Assembly: GCA_009780585.1 (NCBI GenBank)
Contig: WQZS01000010.1
Span: 1-64,000 of the forward strand
DNA length: 64,000 nt
Direction of reading: 5' to 3'
Source: Defluviitaleaceae bacterium
Lineage (GTDB): Bacteria > Bacillota > Clostridia > Lachnospirales > WQUN01
Shown here: positions 8,828 through 20,258 of the stretch, one piece after another
Layout: the number at the start of each line of letters is the position of its first letter
Numbering within the stretch: the first letter of the stretch is position 1
Notes under the pieces: generated by a model
What the model saw: the letters and a program-made list of their open reading frames with translations, nothing else
Database searches by the model: none
What the model was told of the DNA's origin: nothing
Translations under genes and position numbers: made by a program

Positions 8828-10702
8828 TTCAAACCGCCTGGGCATGTCCATAAAGCGGTTCATTTCGGTGAAGAAGCCCGTGTCGATAACACCGAAGCCT
8901 TCCTTTCCGATCCGCGCGAACAGGTTATCGGCTTCCTTACATATATCGATTTCGTTTTTCCCGCTCTTTTTGGGCGTTAAGCCGCGCATGGCAAGCGCGA
9001 TCGCTTCCAGTTCGTTAATATCCGTATTTTTACTTGATAGATGGCGCAGCATAAACGCCAGCGTATTCGTTTGCGCCGCCGTAGCGATATCATGCAGATA
9101 ACGGACATCGATCCGTTCGTCGCCGATGATGATGAACCCCGTGTCCGATACCTCCAGCCGTTCGCGGGTTGTACCCGTGGGGAAGGAGGAAAAGGCGTTA
9201 ACCGTTTTGCGTGCGTTTTCCCGGAAAACTAACTTGTCCTCCATTGGGGGACAAGTTGCCTCTGTACCGCCGCGGACGGATGAACCTGCCAGCGACTTCG
9301 CACGCGCCGTCGCGTCCCCCATCACGAATTCATCCATCATGTAAACCCTATCCGCTATACCCAAATATTCGCCGCTGCCGCCGATGACCAGGATCGTGGA
9401 TACGCCGTTTTCGGCCAATTCGCGCACCCTGTCCGTAAATGGGATGATGGGCTCCTTTTCAATCAACGCTTTCATTACCTTGTCGCGTATCATGAAGTTG
9501 GTGGCCGAACGGTCCTCGTCGATGAGTAACAACCCCGCGCCGAGGGATACGGCTTCCATGATGTTCGCGCCCTGGGAAGTCGAGCCCGAAGCGTGCGTGG
9601 TGGAGAAACGCTTCGGGTCGCCGTTCGGCAGCCACTTGATAAACGGTGAAATATTCACGTCCGTAACCGCGCGTCCGTCCTCCGCGGTGGTCGTCACAGC
9701 GGTTTCGTTCGCGATGCACAGCTCCCGCCCATCGCCGCGTACGTGGTTGTATATCCCCGCGGAAACGGCGTTAAGCACCGTGGACTTGCCGGAATACCCC
9801 CCGCCCGTGATGACCGTTACGCCGTCCTTGATGCCCATACCCTTGACGCCCGCGATTTCGATCCTGTCCCCCGGCGGGCTTTGGAAGGGTACGGAACCCT
9901 TCGCGGGTTTATCGCTCCCTTTTTCCCGCGCGAGGGCGCTCCCGTCGGCGATGAACGCGCAATAGCCGTTTTCCCGCAGGAATACGCGGATGGCGTTTTG
10001 CGTTTGTTCCAAGCGCAGCGCCGCTTTAAGCCCTTGTTTATCGAATTCCCTGACGAAGCGTTCCGTCGTTTCGGGCAACTGCTTAAGCAGCATGGTTTTC
10101 GCCCTGTCCAGCTTTAAATACGGCAGTTGGATTTCCATACGGACGCACAAGCACAGGACATCCGGCGGCGGATCGATGTATACGCACACGAAAATGGTAT
10201 TTCCCTTACCCTCGGTGTAGTCCGGTACGCACACCTCGGCAAAATACGCCGCGTTACGCGCCAGCACCTTTTGCCCGGGGTCGTATAGGATAAACTTACC
10301 GTTATCCCTGTCGGGCCGCGTACGGTTAAAGTATTCCGCATTGATACCTTCGAAGAAGGGCGTCATTTGCCGCAAACATTCATCCGCCGCGGCAACCGTG
10401 CAATCGTTTATACCCAACATACCCACGGGGATGTGGACCGTAACGGTGGGGCGGTGCAGGGCCAGCTTGTGCGTACGGTCGAAGGTATAACCGATACCGT
10501 TTTGCCAAAAGGTCGGCTCGCGGCGGATGCCCGTACGGTCCCCGTTGCCGTCCACCTCCCCGTTGGGCTTAACATACACGACGATACATTCCCCGTCGTA
10601 GATTTCCTTTTGTACGGGTTTACCCTCCGCTACGTCGTTGTAGCGGTAGTTCACGGTCCTTTGGTCGGTGATGCGGTTCAAATAATAACGCAAACGCTTC
10701 AT
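8786..10702 (-). CDS. ABC-class predicted ATPase (PF09818-like)
   Basis: 638 residues, a soluble protein of the 'predicted ATPase of the ABC class' family. Walker A GGGYSGKST lies near residues 298-306 and Walker B LLLIDEDRSATN near 388-396; SGSTSQGANIMEAVSLGA just before is a signature-like segment, and VIGGSGEYLGIADRVYMMDE follows. The cellular role is not established. ATG 10702 follows GGAGGAATAATTGA; that site can pair in CTCCGTAAACGGAG (10726-10713), which may limit translation. The 3' end overlaps the convergent TauE gene. Confidence 0.85.
   Translation of the reverse strand: MKRLRYYLNRITDQRTVNYRYNDVAEGKPVQKEIYDGECIVVYVKPNGEVDGNGDRTGIRREPTFWQNGIGYTFDRTHKLALHRPTVTVHIPVGMLGINDCTVAAADECLRQMTPFFEGINAEYFNRTRPDRDNGKFILYDPGQKVLARNAAYFAEVCVPDYTEGKGNTIFVCVYIDPPPDVLCLCVRMEIQLPYLKLDRAKTMLLKQLPETTERFVREFDKQGLKAALRLEQTQNAIRVFLRENGYCAFIADGSALAREKGSDKPAKGSVPFQSPPGDRIEIAGVKGMGIKDGVTVITGGGYSGKSTVLNAVSAGIYNHVRGDGRELCIANETAVTTTAEDGRAVTDVNISPFIKWLPNGDPKRFSTTHASGSTSQGANIMEAVSLGAGLLLIDEDRSATNFMIRDKVMKALIEKEPIIPFTDRVRELAENGVSTILVIGGSGEYLGIADRVYMMDEFVMGDATARAKSLAGSSVRGGTEATCPPMEDKLVFRENARKTVNAFSSFPTGTTRERLEVSDTGFIIIGDERIDVRYLHDIATAAQTNTLAFMLRHLSSKNTDINELEAIALAMRGLTPKKSGKNEIDICKEADNLFARIGKEGFGVIDTGFFTEMNRFMDMPRRFELLAAVYRMRGSGG
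9231..9257. repeat. Short perfect palindrome inside the ATPase gene
   Basis: AACTTGTCC (9231-9239) and GGACAAGTT (9249-9257) are perfect inverted arms around 9 bases, coding in frame for CPPMEDKLV in a variable loop of the ATPase. Similar in size and outer bases (AACTT...AAGTT) to the hairpins at 179 and 238. Confidence 0.5.
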
Positions 10703-10730
10703 TCAATTATTCCTCCGTTTACGGAGCAGG

Positions 10731-10765
10731 GCAAATAAAAAACGCCGCGGATAAAACCACGGCGC
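10731..10765 (-). terminator. Terminator after the 20-codon ORF
   Basis: Minus strand: CGCCGTGG (10764-10757) pairs with CCGCGGCG (10750-10743) around TTTTAT, then TTTTTTATTTG. It lies between the tiny ORF (10789-10851) and the ATPase start, so it either ends a separate short transcript or attenuates the ATPase gene. Confidence 0.75.
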
Positions 10766-10788
10766 AAGGAAACGGAATTTGTCGGAAA

Positions 10789-10851
10789 CTAAATCCGCGG
10801 GGGCGCAGGCAAAATGGTTTTATCTTGTTTGGATACAATTGGCGTTTTCAT
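10789..10851 (-). CDS. Very small ORF, 20-residue peptide
   Basis: ATG 10851 with a full AGGAGGTAGGG site 4-12 bases upstream opens a 20-codon frame: MKTPIVSKQD, then KTILPAPPRI, then stop. It has its own promoter-like sequence (10900-10928) and terminator (10731-10765). No signal sequence or membrane helix. It may be a real micropeptide or a leader peptide controlling the ATPase gene downstream through the terminator. The sequence has no run of one amino acid typical of attenuators. Unrecognised. Confidence 0.45.
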   Translation of the reverse strand: MKTPIVSKQDKTILPAPPRI

Positions 10852-10899
10852 TTTGCCCTACCTCCTATTATTCAATATGGTTGCCTTCGCAACGATGGC

Positions 10900-10928
10900 A
10901 TCATATCACTTGAATTACCGCGGCGCAA
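10900..10928 (-). promoter_or_regulatory. Promoter before the 20-codon ORF
   Basis: Minus strand TTGCGC (10928-10923), 17-base spacer, TATGAT (10905-10900), about 30 bases before the ribosome site of the 20-codon ORF. Confidence 0.55.
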
Positions 10929-10977
10929 GGATAAAAAATAATTATAATTCAATTTATACCCATCCCGTCGGTACTCC

Positions 10978-11192
10978 GGACGATGGGGTATGTGTGAACG
11001 GGCGGCTTAACGAAAAAACGCGGTTTACGGCTCCATCCGGGAAGTGAATCCGTTGGTCTTAACGCTTGGTTGTAGGGTTGTTTTTAGTCACCGTAAAGCC
11101 CGCTTATAAGCCCAACGGATTCACGTAACCCGGCTGTTCGCCGTAAACCGCGTTTTTTCGTAGGCCGCCCGTTCACACATACCCCATCGTCC
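10978..11192. repeat. Large structured palindrome P3
   Basis: 215-base hairpin. The outer stem is 29 perfect pairs (10978-11006 with 11164-11192), then a TTA/AG internal loop, a 22-pair perfect stem (11010-11031 with 11140-11161), a TCCAT/CTGTTC loop, five pairs, an AA/GTAA loop, and a 13-pair stem GTGAATCCGTTGG/CCAACGGATTCAC. A weaker tip follows. Outer stems share no sequence with P4 or P2, yet the loops and their spacing are the same. Orientation as P1, opposite to P4. Confidence 0.9.
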
Positions 11193-11248
11193 TGGATACC
11201 CGTTATCGGTAGTTAAGTAACTTATTTTTTACACGGGGGCATCCGCAC

Positions 11249-11454
11249 CCCGGGGATTGCTTTAAACGCCCGCCTTGCGAAAACAAGCGATTTCGGCGAA
11301 CAGCGGGCTTACGTGAATCCGTCGGGCTTGTAAGCGGGCTTTGTGTACAATCAATCCCCGCGTGAACCCAAGCGTCAAGACCTACGGATTCACTTGCCCG
11401 ATGGAGCCGAAATCGCTTGTTTTCGCATAAGCGGGCATTTAAAGCAATCCCCGG
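11249..11454. repeat. Large structured palindrome P4
   Basis: 206-base hairpin 57 bases after P3 and in reverse orientation. Outer arms (CCGGGGATTGCTTTAAA at 11249 and its complement ending 11454) lead to a second stem around CGAAAACAAGCGATTTCGGC. Then comes the same core as P3: GGCGAAC opposite GGAGCC, GTAA-type loop, GTGAATCCGT/ACGGATTCAC. P3-P4 carry different, internally complementary arms around a shared core. No gene lies between 10852 and 11535. Confidence 0.9.
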
Positions 11455-11487
11455 AGGATCGGACACAAGGACATAGTACCCGTGTCA

Positions 11488-14051
<2,564 letters not shown>

Positions 14052-14181
14052 TGATTTTATCCGCTCGCGTTTTCGGTGCCGATATTTTATATATTAACAA
14101 AGAACTAAATACATATTGAATTACGAAGACCTTAAATACCGCACCCGACATTATGCGGTTTGATGTGTTAATAAACAATAA

Positions 14182-14214
14182 AACGGTTCATTCAAACGGA
14201 ATGGATCGTTTTTT
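14182..14214 (+). terminator. Terminator after katG-DUF454
   Basis: AACGGTTCATTC (14182-14193) pairs over 12 positions (two G-U) with GAATGGATCGTT (14199-14210), followed by TTTT. It separates the katG operon from the surface-protein leader. Confidence 0.65.
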
Positions 14215-14224
14215 ATGCAAATCA

Positions 14225-14340
14225 ACGTGCGCTAACCTGGGTTGGCGAACGCGTGACGCGGATAAAAAATCCGCACAGCAAGTATCATACGCTCCATACA
14301 AAAATCGGAAATTAATTTCAAAAACCGGAAAGGAGAAAGT
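14225..14340 (+). promoter_or_regulatory. Conserved structured 5' leader, copy U1
   Basis: About 115 bases nearly identical to U2 and U3 before the paralogous surface-protein genes. Conserved parts: GTGCGCTAACCTGGGTTGGC (self-complementary GCTAACC/GGTTGGC), GAACG, a small GCGG/CCGC hairpin whose loop varies, ACGCTCCATAC, then an A-rich stretch leading to GGAAAGGAGAAAGT and ATG. High conservation outside coding sequence suggests an RNA element or stabilising leader. No known riboswitch class was recognised. Confidence 0.7.
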
Positions 14341-16956
14341 ATGAAGAATCTCAAAAAGAAAGTAGCTTTACTGTTGGCGTTTGTGATGGTGCTGTCACTT
14401 GTGCCGATGAATGTGTTTGGGGCACCGGCGGTTAACGTGGTTAGAACCACACCGGCAGTCACGGGTATCTCCCCGGCTGTCGCTAACCAAGACCTTCCGG
14501 CAAACACAACCGGAATATTAAGGTTTGATGTCCCCGTTAGCTTTTTTGAAGGGGTACTCACCCCGGCTAATTGGAACAACGTCAGTCTTATCGCGTCGCT
14601 CGCAAACAGAGGTCACGCGGATGGTAATGAAGCATCCGGAACCAGGGGATTGCATGTTTCTGTTGTACTTGCAAGGGTCGTTAACAGCCTCGGTCAAACG
14701 ATCAGTCTTCCCCCCGGATATGCTCTTCCCGGTATTAATAACACTCCCAGCTCTCCTCGTCATGATACTAACAGCCAAGCTTTTATCCCGATGACAACCG
14801 GTGCCGGTGTAGCGATTTCGGGTTCTACTTTGGCATCGTTGGCTACTACACCCGGTGGTGCTTTCTTCCAATTTGAAGCCACCGTGACTAATGTAGCCCG
14901 CGGAAACACGACACTCGCATTATCTGTGTCGGGGTTACCCAATCATGCTCCGGGCACAGCTCTTTTACCCCCGACGAATCTTGTTACCCGCATTGCTCCG
15001 GCACCTGCTCAACCGCAAAACCTCTCCGTCACCCATTGGGTTGATACACCGACGAGGTTCCGAAATGACGGCAATGCGCAATCGATCGCAGTCATCGAAA
15101 TAAGGGAGCGTACCATTACCACAGCTACTCCGGCAGCGTTCAATATAACATTGGATGCACCCCGCGGGTATGTATGGGCAGGAAGCGCCACTTTAGGGAA
15201 CACGGACGGTCAACGTGTGAATGGTTGGGGTGCTCCCTCGGTGACTTCGCTAACCAGGACATCAGATGGAAACGGCAGAGAAAATGCACGCTTGCAAGCT
15301 ACCGGCGTAACCATCCCAAATCGTAGCGTAAGCCCCCTTACGCAAGAACGCGGCTGGCTCAGAATAACAGGGGCGCAACTTGTCCCCGAAGCCGACTACA
15401 CCGTACGCAATGAGAACCTCCGCGTTACCTTAAATGTAACGAGGAATAGCGCAAGCATCCTGCACGATATCGGAATGAATGAAGCGGTATTCACCGCCGC
15501 CGTACAGGAAATCAGGGATACACGTATTTCTTCTTCTGTCGCGCGTGTAATTGAATCCGGTGTTCTTAGCGCAGATATTCCGGGCGCTAATGACTGGGAC
15601 GACGAAGACGATTTAGCGAAGACCGCAGTTATCACCTTAACCGAACAAGCCGCCAATTCGCTTATGAACGCCCCCGTTATGATTCAAATCAACACCCCCG
15701 GTGTTTCGATTGCCGGCGCACGGGCAAGACACACCAACAATGACGGCGATTGGCCGGATGACGACGCATGGCCGACCGGCATCACAACAATGGCACCCAG
15801 CATGGTAATCATTGACAATCCGGTAGGTAGCGGTAATCGCGCTCGCGCAAGAACGGCGGAAATCCAATTAATTTTGCAAGTAGCTCCCGGCCTTGGTGGT
15901 ATCGATATTCCCGCGGTTGTTACCATTATGACCTACCCGGATACGATAACCTCAACGGAAGTAATCGCTACTATCGTAGACCCCATCGAATTGAGTGTGG
16001 ACGAAGTACGTGAAATACCCGTTAGAAATAATGCGGAGTTCACCTTCCTTCCGGCACGCAGATTGGGTTCGGTAACCGTAACCCCGCGCAACGCGGATGT
16101 ATTTAAAGTGGACGACGTGTTTAACGTATTCCTTCGCGCCGTTGATGCGGAAGGTAATGCATTTTCACTTCCCGGACTTAGTATGACTTGGAACGTTACG
16201 GCGGAAGTCGGAGGCGAACTCTTTGAAGTGCGTGAAGGCGTTCCCTTTAATGTACCCGCTAACTTCAGCTCGATGCTTCCTCACCGCATTGACGGCCAAC
16301 AATTTGAAGTAAGCAGGGTTGGCACGCAAGTGCCGAGCATCACCTTCCACAGCACATTGACCGGTGCGATGATCAACGAGCCCGGCATCCAATTCGAACT
16401 TGTTGTATTGGGTTCCGCTGTGCAGGAACACGATCAAGCCAACGTTGCAACAACCATAGTACCCATGTCCTTGCGCGCACCTTACCGTATCGTTGTCGGT
16501 AAATTAGTTGGCGAACTGGTACTCGGTGAATATGAAGAGGAAGCAGCACCTCCTCCCCCGGCACCGACACCCGCACCCACGCCCGAGCCGGTAGTTAACG
16601 AGCCCGCAAGGCTGGATGTGAACACAGCGGCAGTAAACTCAGCCGGTCAACCGATCTTCATCACCTCCGGTGACAGGACCCTCGTAAACCTTCGCGGCCT
16701 GTTCCAAGACGTACTCCCCAATGGTTCCGTAACCAGGGCAGACAGCATCTCCACCTTCGCCGCACCTTCCGCTGACGGACCCATGGTTCAAATCATGATC
16801 CCCGACCCGAGATTGAACGAAGAACCGTTCATCAGGACCGGCGGCGTGCCCGTACCCGCAAGAGTAGCTGCAGGTTTCGGACTCGTAGCGATCGATGAAA
16901 CCTGGTATGTACCGATGACCGTATTCACCGACTTGCTCGGCTACCTCATCAACTGA
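14341..16956 (+). CDS. Secreted surface protein 1 with C-terminal copper-amine-oxidase-like domain
   Basis: 871 residues. Signal peptide MKNLKKKVALLLAFVMVLSL up to VFGAPA (about residue 27), then a large beta-rich, threonine/asparagine-rich ectodomain. A proline linker follows near 737-755 (PPPPAPTPAPTPEP). The last ~115 residues (VNLRGLF ... TWYVPMTVFTDLLGYLIN) resemble a copper amine oxidase N-terminal/stalk domain, used by Clostridia as a wall-associated module. There is no LPXTG motif or membrane anchor. Paralogue of the genes at 17392 and 22678. Probably a cell-surface or S-layer-like protein; exact role unknown. Confidence 0.8.
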   Translation: MKNLKKKVALLLAFVMVLSLVPMNVFGAPAVNVVRTTPAVTGISPAVANQDLPANTTGILRFDVPVSFFEGVLTPANWNNVSLIASLANRGHADGNEASGTRGLHVSVVLARVVNSLGQTISLPPGYALPGINNTPSSPRHDTNSQAFIPMTTGAGVAISGSTLASLATTPGGAFFQFEATVTNVARGNTTLALSVSGLPNHAPGTALLPPTNLVTRIAPAPAQPQNLSVTHWVDTPTRFRNDGNAQSIAVIEIRERTITTATPAAFNITLDAPRGYVWAGSATLGNTDGQRVNGWGAPSVTSLTRTSDGNGRENARLQATGVTIPNRSVSPLTQERGWLRITGAQLVPEADYTVRNENLRVTLNVTRNSASILHDIGMNEAVFTAAVQEIRDTRISSSVARVIESGVLSADIPGANDWDDEDDLAKTAVITLTEQAANSLMNAPVMIQINTPGVSIAGARARHTNNDGDWPDDDAWPTGITTMAPSMVIIDNPVGSGNRARARTAEIQLILQVAPGLGGIDIPAVVTIMTYPDTITSTEVIATIVDPIELSVDEVREIPVRNNAEFTFLPARRLGSVTVTPRNADVFKVDDVFNVFLRAVDAEGNAFSLPGLSMTWNVTAEVGGELFEVREGVPFNVPANFSSMLPHRIDGQQFEVSRVGTQVPSITFHSTLTGAMINEPGIQFELVVLGSAVQEHDQANVATTIVPMSLRAPYRIVVGKLVGELVLGEYEEEAAPPPPAPTPAPTPEPVVNEPARLDVNTAAVNSAGQPIFITSGDRTLVNLRGLFQDVLPNGSVTRADSISTFAAPSADGPMVQIMIPDPRLNEEPFIRTGGVPVPARVAAGFGLVAIDETWYVPMTVFTDLLGYLIN

Positions 16957-17002
16957 CAAGCAGCACAACACCTAAACACAAACTAACGAATGACGAAACC
17001 GA

Positions 17003-17028
17003 ACGCCCCGCTTACGCGGGGCGTTTAT
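17003..17028 (+). terminator. Terminator of surface protein 1
   Basis: ACGCCCCGC (17003-17011) pairs with GCGGGGCGT (17016-17024), then TTATT. The ~25 bases before it match the 3' region of surface gene 3. The AT-rich stretch 17029-17311 between the two terminators holds no supportable gene. Confidence 0.85.
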
Positions 17029-17311
17029 TCTTGAATTTTTTATATCAAATTTCTATATGTCAAAATTTTTATATATCAAATTCCAATGTATCATAATTGT
17101 GTAGCAATAAATAATAATTATGAAATAAAAATAAACCCGCGCACAACTGATTCTTGCGAAGCCGGAAGTACGCGGATGTTTTCTTCAATACAAAAGCATA
17201 CTACCATAACTCGGAAAACAACGCAAATCCCCGCTATCCGTTATGTAATCCGCGTTTGTGTCGTTGTCATTTATATTATTGTGGTATACCGCAAGTGTGT
17301 TTTCATATACA

Positions 17312-17340
17312 AAACACCCCGTTACGGAAACGGGGCGTTT
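17312..17340 (-). terminator. Terminator of surface protein 2
   Basis: AAACGCCCCGTT (17340-17329 on the minus strand) pairs with AACGGGGTGTTT (17323-17312), then TGTAT. It also works on the plus strand, so it insulates the two convergent surface genes. Confidence 0.75.
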
Positions 17341-17391
17341 TGTGTTTATCATTCGTTGGTTAATACGTGGTTAGTCGTTGGCTGATATCTG

Positions 17392-20028
17392 TCAGTTGAT
17401 GAGGTAGCCGAGCAAATCGGTGAAGGCACTCATCGGAACGTACCAAGTATCATCAACAAGTTGAAGCGCGAAGCCTCTGGCTACTACTGCGGATACGACT
17501 TGGCCGTCAATCCTAATAAACGGATCTTCGTTAAACCTCGGGTCGGGAACCATGATTTGAACCATGGGACCATTATTAGCTTGGGGTGCGGAGAAGGTGG
17601 AAACGCTGTTCGCCCTGGTTAAGGAACCGTCGGGGATTACATCCATGAACAGACCGCGAAGGTTTACGAGGGTATTACCGCCGTAGACGATGAAGTTCGG
17701 TTGGCCTGCGGAGTTTACTGATGTCGTGTCAATCGTCAGCCTTGCGGGCTCGTTAACAACGGGCTCGGGCGTGGGTGCGGGTGTCGGTGTCGGAGGAGGA
17801 GGAGGTGCTGTTTCTTCTTCATTTCCAAGTACCAGTTCGCCTACCAGTTGGCCAACAACGGCTCTGTAGGGGATGCGTTGTGACAAGGGCACAACCGTCG
17901 TCCCAATGTTAGAGGCGTTGTGTTCTTGTACAGCCGAGCCTAATACAACAAACTCGAATTGGATACCGGGTTCGTTAATCATGGTACCGGTCAGCGTACT
18001 GTGGAAAGTAATGCTGGGTACAGCTGTTCCGATCCTGTTGACTTCAAAGAGCCAACCGGCGATTCGATGCGGCAGCATCGCGTTAAGTTGTGCTACTGAA
18101 CCTAACGTAGTTGAAGCGGTAGGAACTAAGAGTTGTCCTTCGTTGATTTCAAAGAGCGCGCCGTTTGCTACCGCTTCTACTGTCCAGGTAATCCCAAGTT
18201 GGGGAAGCGTAAACGCGTTTCCTTCGGCGTCAACGGCACGCAAGAAGACATAGAAGGTGTCGTCTACATCAAATACGTCTGCGTTGCGCGGGGTAACGGT
18301 TACGGAACCCAACCTGCGAGCCGGAAGGAAGGTGAATTCCGCGTTATCCCTTATGGGGATTTCACGTACTTCGTCCACGTCAAGTTCGATGGGGTCTACG
18401 ATTGTTGCGATAGGAAGCCTTTCCGTTTGCGCATCTTCGTGAGTCATGACGGTTACCAATGCTTCTACATCAGTACCGCCAAAACCGGGAGGTACTTGCA
18501 AAATCATTTGTATTTGGGCCGTCCTTGCCATGCCGCGATTGTTAGAACTTCCCACCGGATTGCGGACGATTGCCATGTTATTGGTGATGTCCGCTCCCGG
18601 AATTCTATTCCAGCCTTTGTCGTCGTTATCTTCGTATTCGTTGTCATCACCTTGGGTGAATCTAAGCCTGACGTCGCGGATTGTAACGCCGGGGGTGAGC
18701 ATTTGAACCATCACGGGCGCATCCGCAAGTGAATTTCTGCCGCCTTCGGTAATGGTGATGACGGCGGTTTTTGCCATGTCATCTTCGTCCCAGTCGATAT
18801 CATTACTGAGAACGCCGGATTGAATGACCAACGGGGTGCCGGCTGTAATTTCCGTCCTTCTGATTTCTTGTACCGCTACAATACGATCTACCTCAGTAAC
18901 ATCGTGCAACAGATTGGCTCCGGCCGTTGTTGCAATTTTTATTGTAGCACGGAGGTTTTCCGCACGCAGCGTATGGGTTTCCAAAGGACGCAATTGTAAG
19001 CCTTCAATCCGAACAAAACCCGGACGAATCGCAAGAGGCCCTGCAGCGCGGCTTCCAATGGTTATGGTAGCGGCAATCGTATCGGTACCTACACCGCTCC
19101 AAGATCCGGTGTTAAGGCCGGCCCAACCGTTCATATCGCTAGCCGAACCAAGAACGACAGAAGGATTTTGGTGCCATACATATCCGCGGGGTGCTTCCAA
19201 TGTTACGCGGAAAGCGGCCGGGGTAAGTTCACCTGTTGTACGGACTGTACGTTCATTAATGGTAATGTTGGCTACTGCTTGACCCCCTTGGGGATGCTCC
19301 CTGTTTTGCAACCTCGGGGGGTTGGATACCGCTCCGACGGTAAAGTTTCTGGCATCTTTATCCAAACCGGTAACCGGAGCGATGCGGGTAACTAGTCTCG
19401 TAGCTCCCAAGAGAGGCGTGTTAAGACCCGAACCGGGCAAACCGTTAATGCCAATAGCGATTGTCGCATCGCCGTTTCTTACGTTAGTTACTTCTACCCG
19501 GAACTGGACGTTGACACCGCCGGGTGTAATGGCTAACGACGCCAAGGTAGTACCGTTAAGCGTCACGCCGGCGCCGGTCGTCATGGGAATCATGGCGGTA
19601 GCGGGGGCGTTGGCACGTAATGAACTGCTGTTTGCAACCACGGGAAGTGAATCGCCACCGGGGATGCTGACCGCTTGTCCGAGGTTGTTGACAAGACCAT
19701 CAATATAGATATTGATGCCTGAAGCCAGGGTGCCTGTGGTGTCGGAATTCCCTCCCCTGCTGCCCAGCGTCGCGGTAAGGCTCATGGCGTTCCAAGCTGC
19801 TTGGTTGGTAACACCAATAAAGGAGCTGAGGGGAACTTCAAACCTTACAACACCGGTAACACCCGCCGCAAGGTTAATGCCATCTGCCGGTTCAACTACT
19901 TGAGCTCCGCTGGCTACCGTAGTAGCGGTGATGTTAACCGCCGGTGCCCCAAATACATTCATCGGCACAAGTGACAGCATCATCACAAACGCCAACAGTA
20001 AAGCTACTTTCTTTTTGAGATTTTTCAT
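17392..20028 (-). CDS. Secreted surface protein 2 with C-terminal copper-amine-oxidase-like domain
   Basis: 878 residues, convergent with and paralogous to surface protein 1. The same signal peptide (one change, MVLSL to MMLSL), matching blocks in the ectodomain (DWDEDDMAKTAVITI, DEVREIPIRDNAEFTFLPAR, RNADVF), a proline linker (PPPPPTPTPAPTPEP) and the same C-terminal domain ending VPMSAFTDLLGYLIN. Divergence is greatest in the N-terminal half. Leader U2 precedes it. Long inverted homology with gene 1 could allow recombination. Surface location follows from the signal peptide; function unknown. Confidence 0.8.
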   Translation of the reverse strand: MKNLKKKVALLLAFVMMLSLVPMNVFGAPAVNITATTVASGAQVVEPADGINLAAGVTGVVRFEVPLSSFIGVTNQAAWNAMSLTATLGSRGGNSDTTGTLASGINIYIDGLVNNLGQAVSIPGGDSLPVVANSSSLRANAPATAMIPMTTGAGVTLNGTTLASLAITPGGVNVQFRVEVTNVRNGDATIAIGINGLPGSGLNTPLLGATRLVTRIAPVTGLDKDARNFTVGAVSNPPRLQNREHPQGGQAVANITINERTVRTTGELTPAAFRVTLEAPRGYVWHQNPSVVLGSASDMNGWAGLNTGSWSGVGTDTIAATITIGSRAAGPLAIRPGFVRIEGLQLRPLETHTLRAENLRATIKIATTAGANLLHDVTEVDRIVAVQEIRRTEITAGTPLVIQSGVLSNDIDWDEDDMAKTAVITITEGGRNSLADAPVMVQMLTPGVTIRDVRLRFTQGDDNEYEDNDDKGWNRIPGADITNNMAIVRNPVGSSNNRGMARTAQIQMILQVPPGFGGTDVEALVTVMTHEDAQTERLPIATIVDPIELDVDEVREIPIRDNAEFTFLPARRLGSVTVTPRNADVFDVDDTFYVFLRAVDAEGNAFTLPQLGITWTVEAVANGALFEINEGQLLVPTASTTLGSVAQLNAMLPHRIAGWLFEVNRIGTAVPSITFHSTLTGTMINEPGIQFEFVVLGSAVQEHNASNIGTTVVPLSQRIPYRAVVGQLVGELVLGNEEETAPPPPPTPTPAPTPEPVVNEPARLTIDTTSVNSAGQPNFIVYGGNTLVNLRGLFMDVIPDGSLTRANSVSTFSAPQANNGPMVQIMVPDPRFNEDPFIRIDGQVVSAVVARGFALQLVDDTWYVPMSAFTDLLGYLIN

Positions 20029-20145
20029 ACTTTCTCCTTTCCGGTTTTTGAAATGAATTTCCGATTTTTGTATGGAGCGTATGATACTTACGGTGCGGAT
20101 TTGTGACCCGCGTCACGCGTTCGCCAACCCAGGTTAGCGCACGCT
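20029..20145 (-). promoter_or_regulatory. Conserved structured 5' leader, copy U2
   Basis: Minus-strand copy of leader U1, starting AGCGTGCGCTAACC. The loop of the GCGG/CCGC hairpin reads GTCACAAAT as in U3, while the distal half matches U1 (GTAAGTATCAT). The mosaic pattern suggests exchange between copies. Confidence 0.7.
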
Positions 20146-20162
20146 ACTTTTTGTGTATAATT

Positions 20163-20194
20163 CCAAAAAAAGAAACGCCGTTATTGGCGTTTCT
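20163..20194 (-). terminator. Terminator between the 75-residue gene and leader U2
   Basis: Minus strand AGAAACGCC (20194-20186), loop AATAAC, GGCGTTTCT (20179-20171), then TTTTTT. Strong intrinsic terminator ending the transcript of the gene at 20259. Confidence 0.85.
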
Positions 20195-20258
20195 ATAGGT
20201 GCTTTGCGGGTGTGATTTTATAACCGATTAAAACCGTATTTAAAAATCATTTCAACCC

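Noticed and set aside
1..11454. Large palindromes as integron attC sites
   Set aside because: They fold with bulges like attC, but lack the GTTRRRY core sites, no integrase is seen, and stems are longer.
17029..17391. Plus-strand frames (for example 17086-17385) between the convergent surface genes
   Set aside because: AT-rich, no ribosome site, overlaps the terminators of both genes.
14225..20145. Link between the surface-gene leaders and the P elements (both contain GGCGAAC)
   Set aside because: Only a seven-base token is shared, and the rest of the structures differ; chance is a sufficient explanation.
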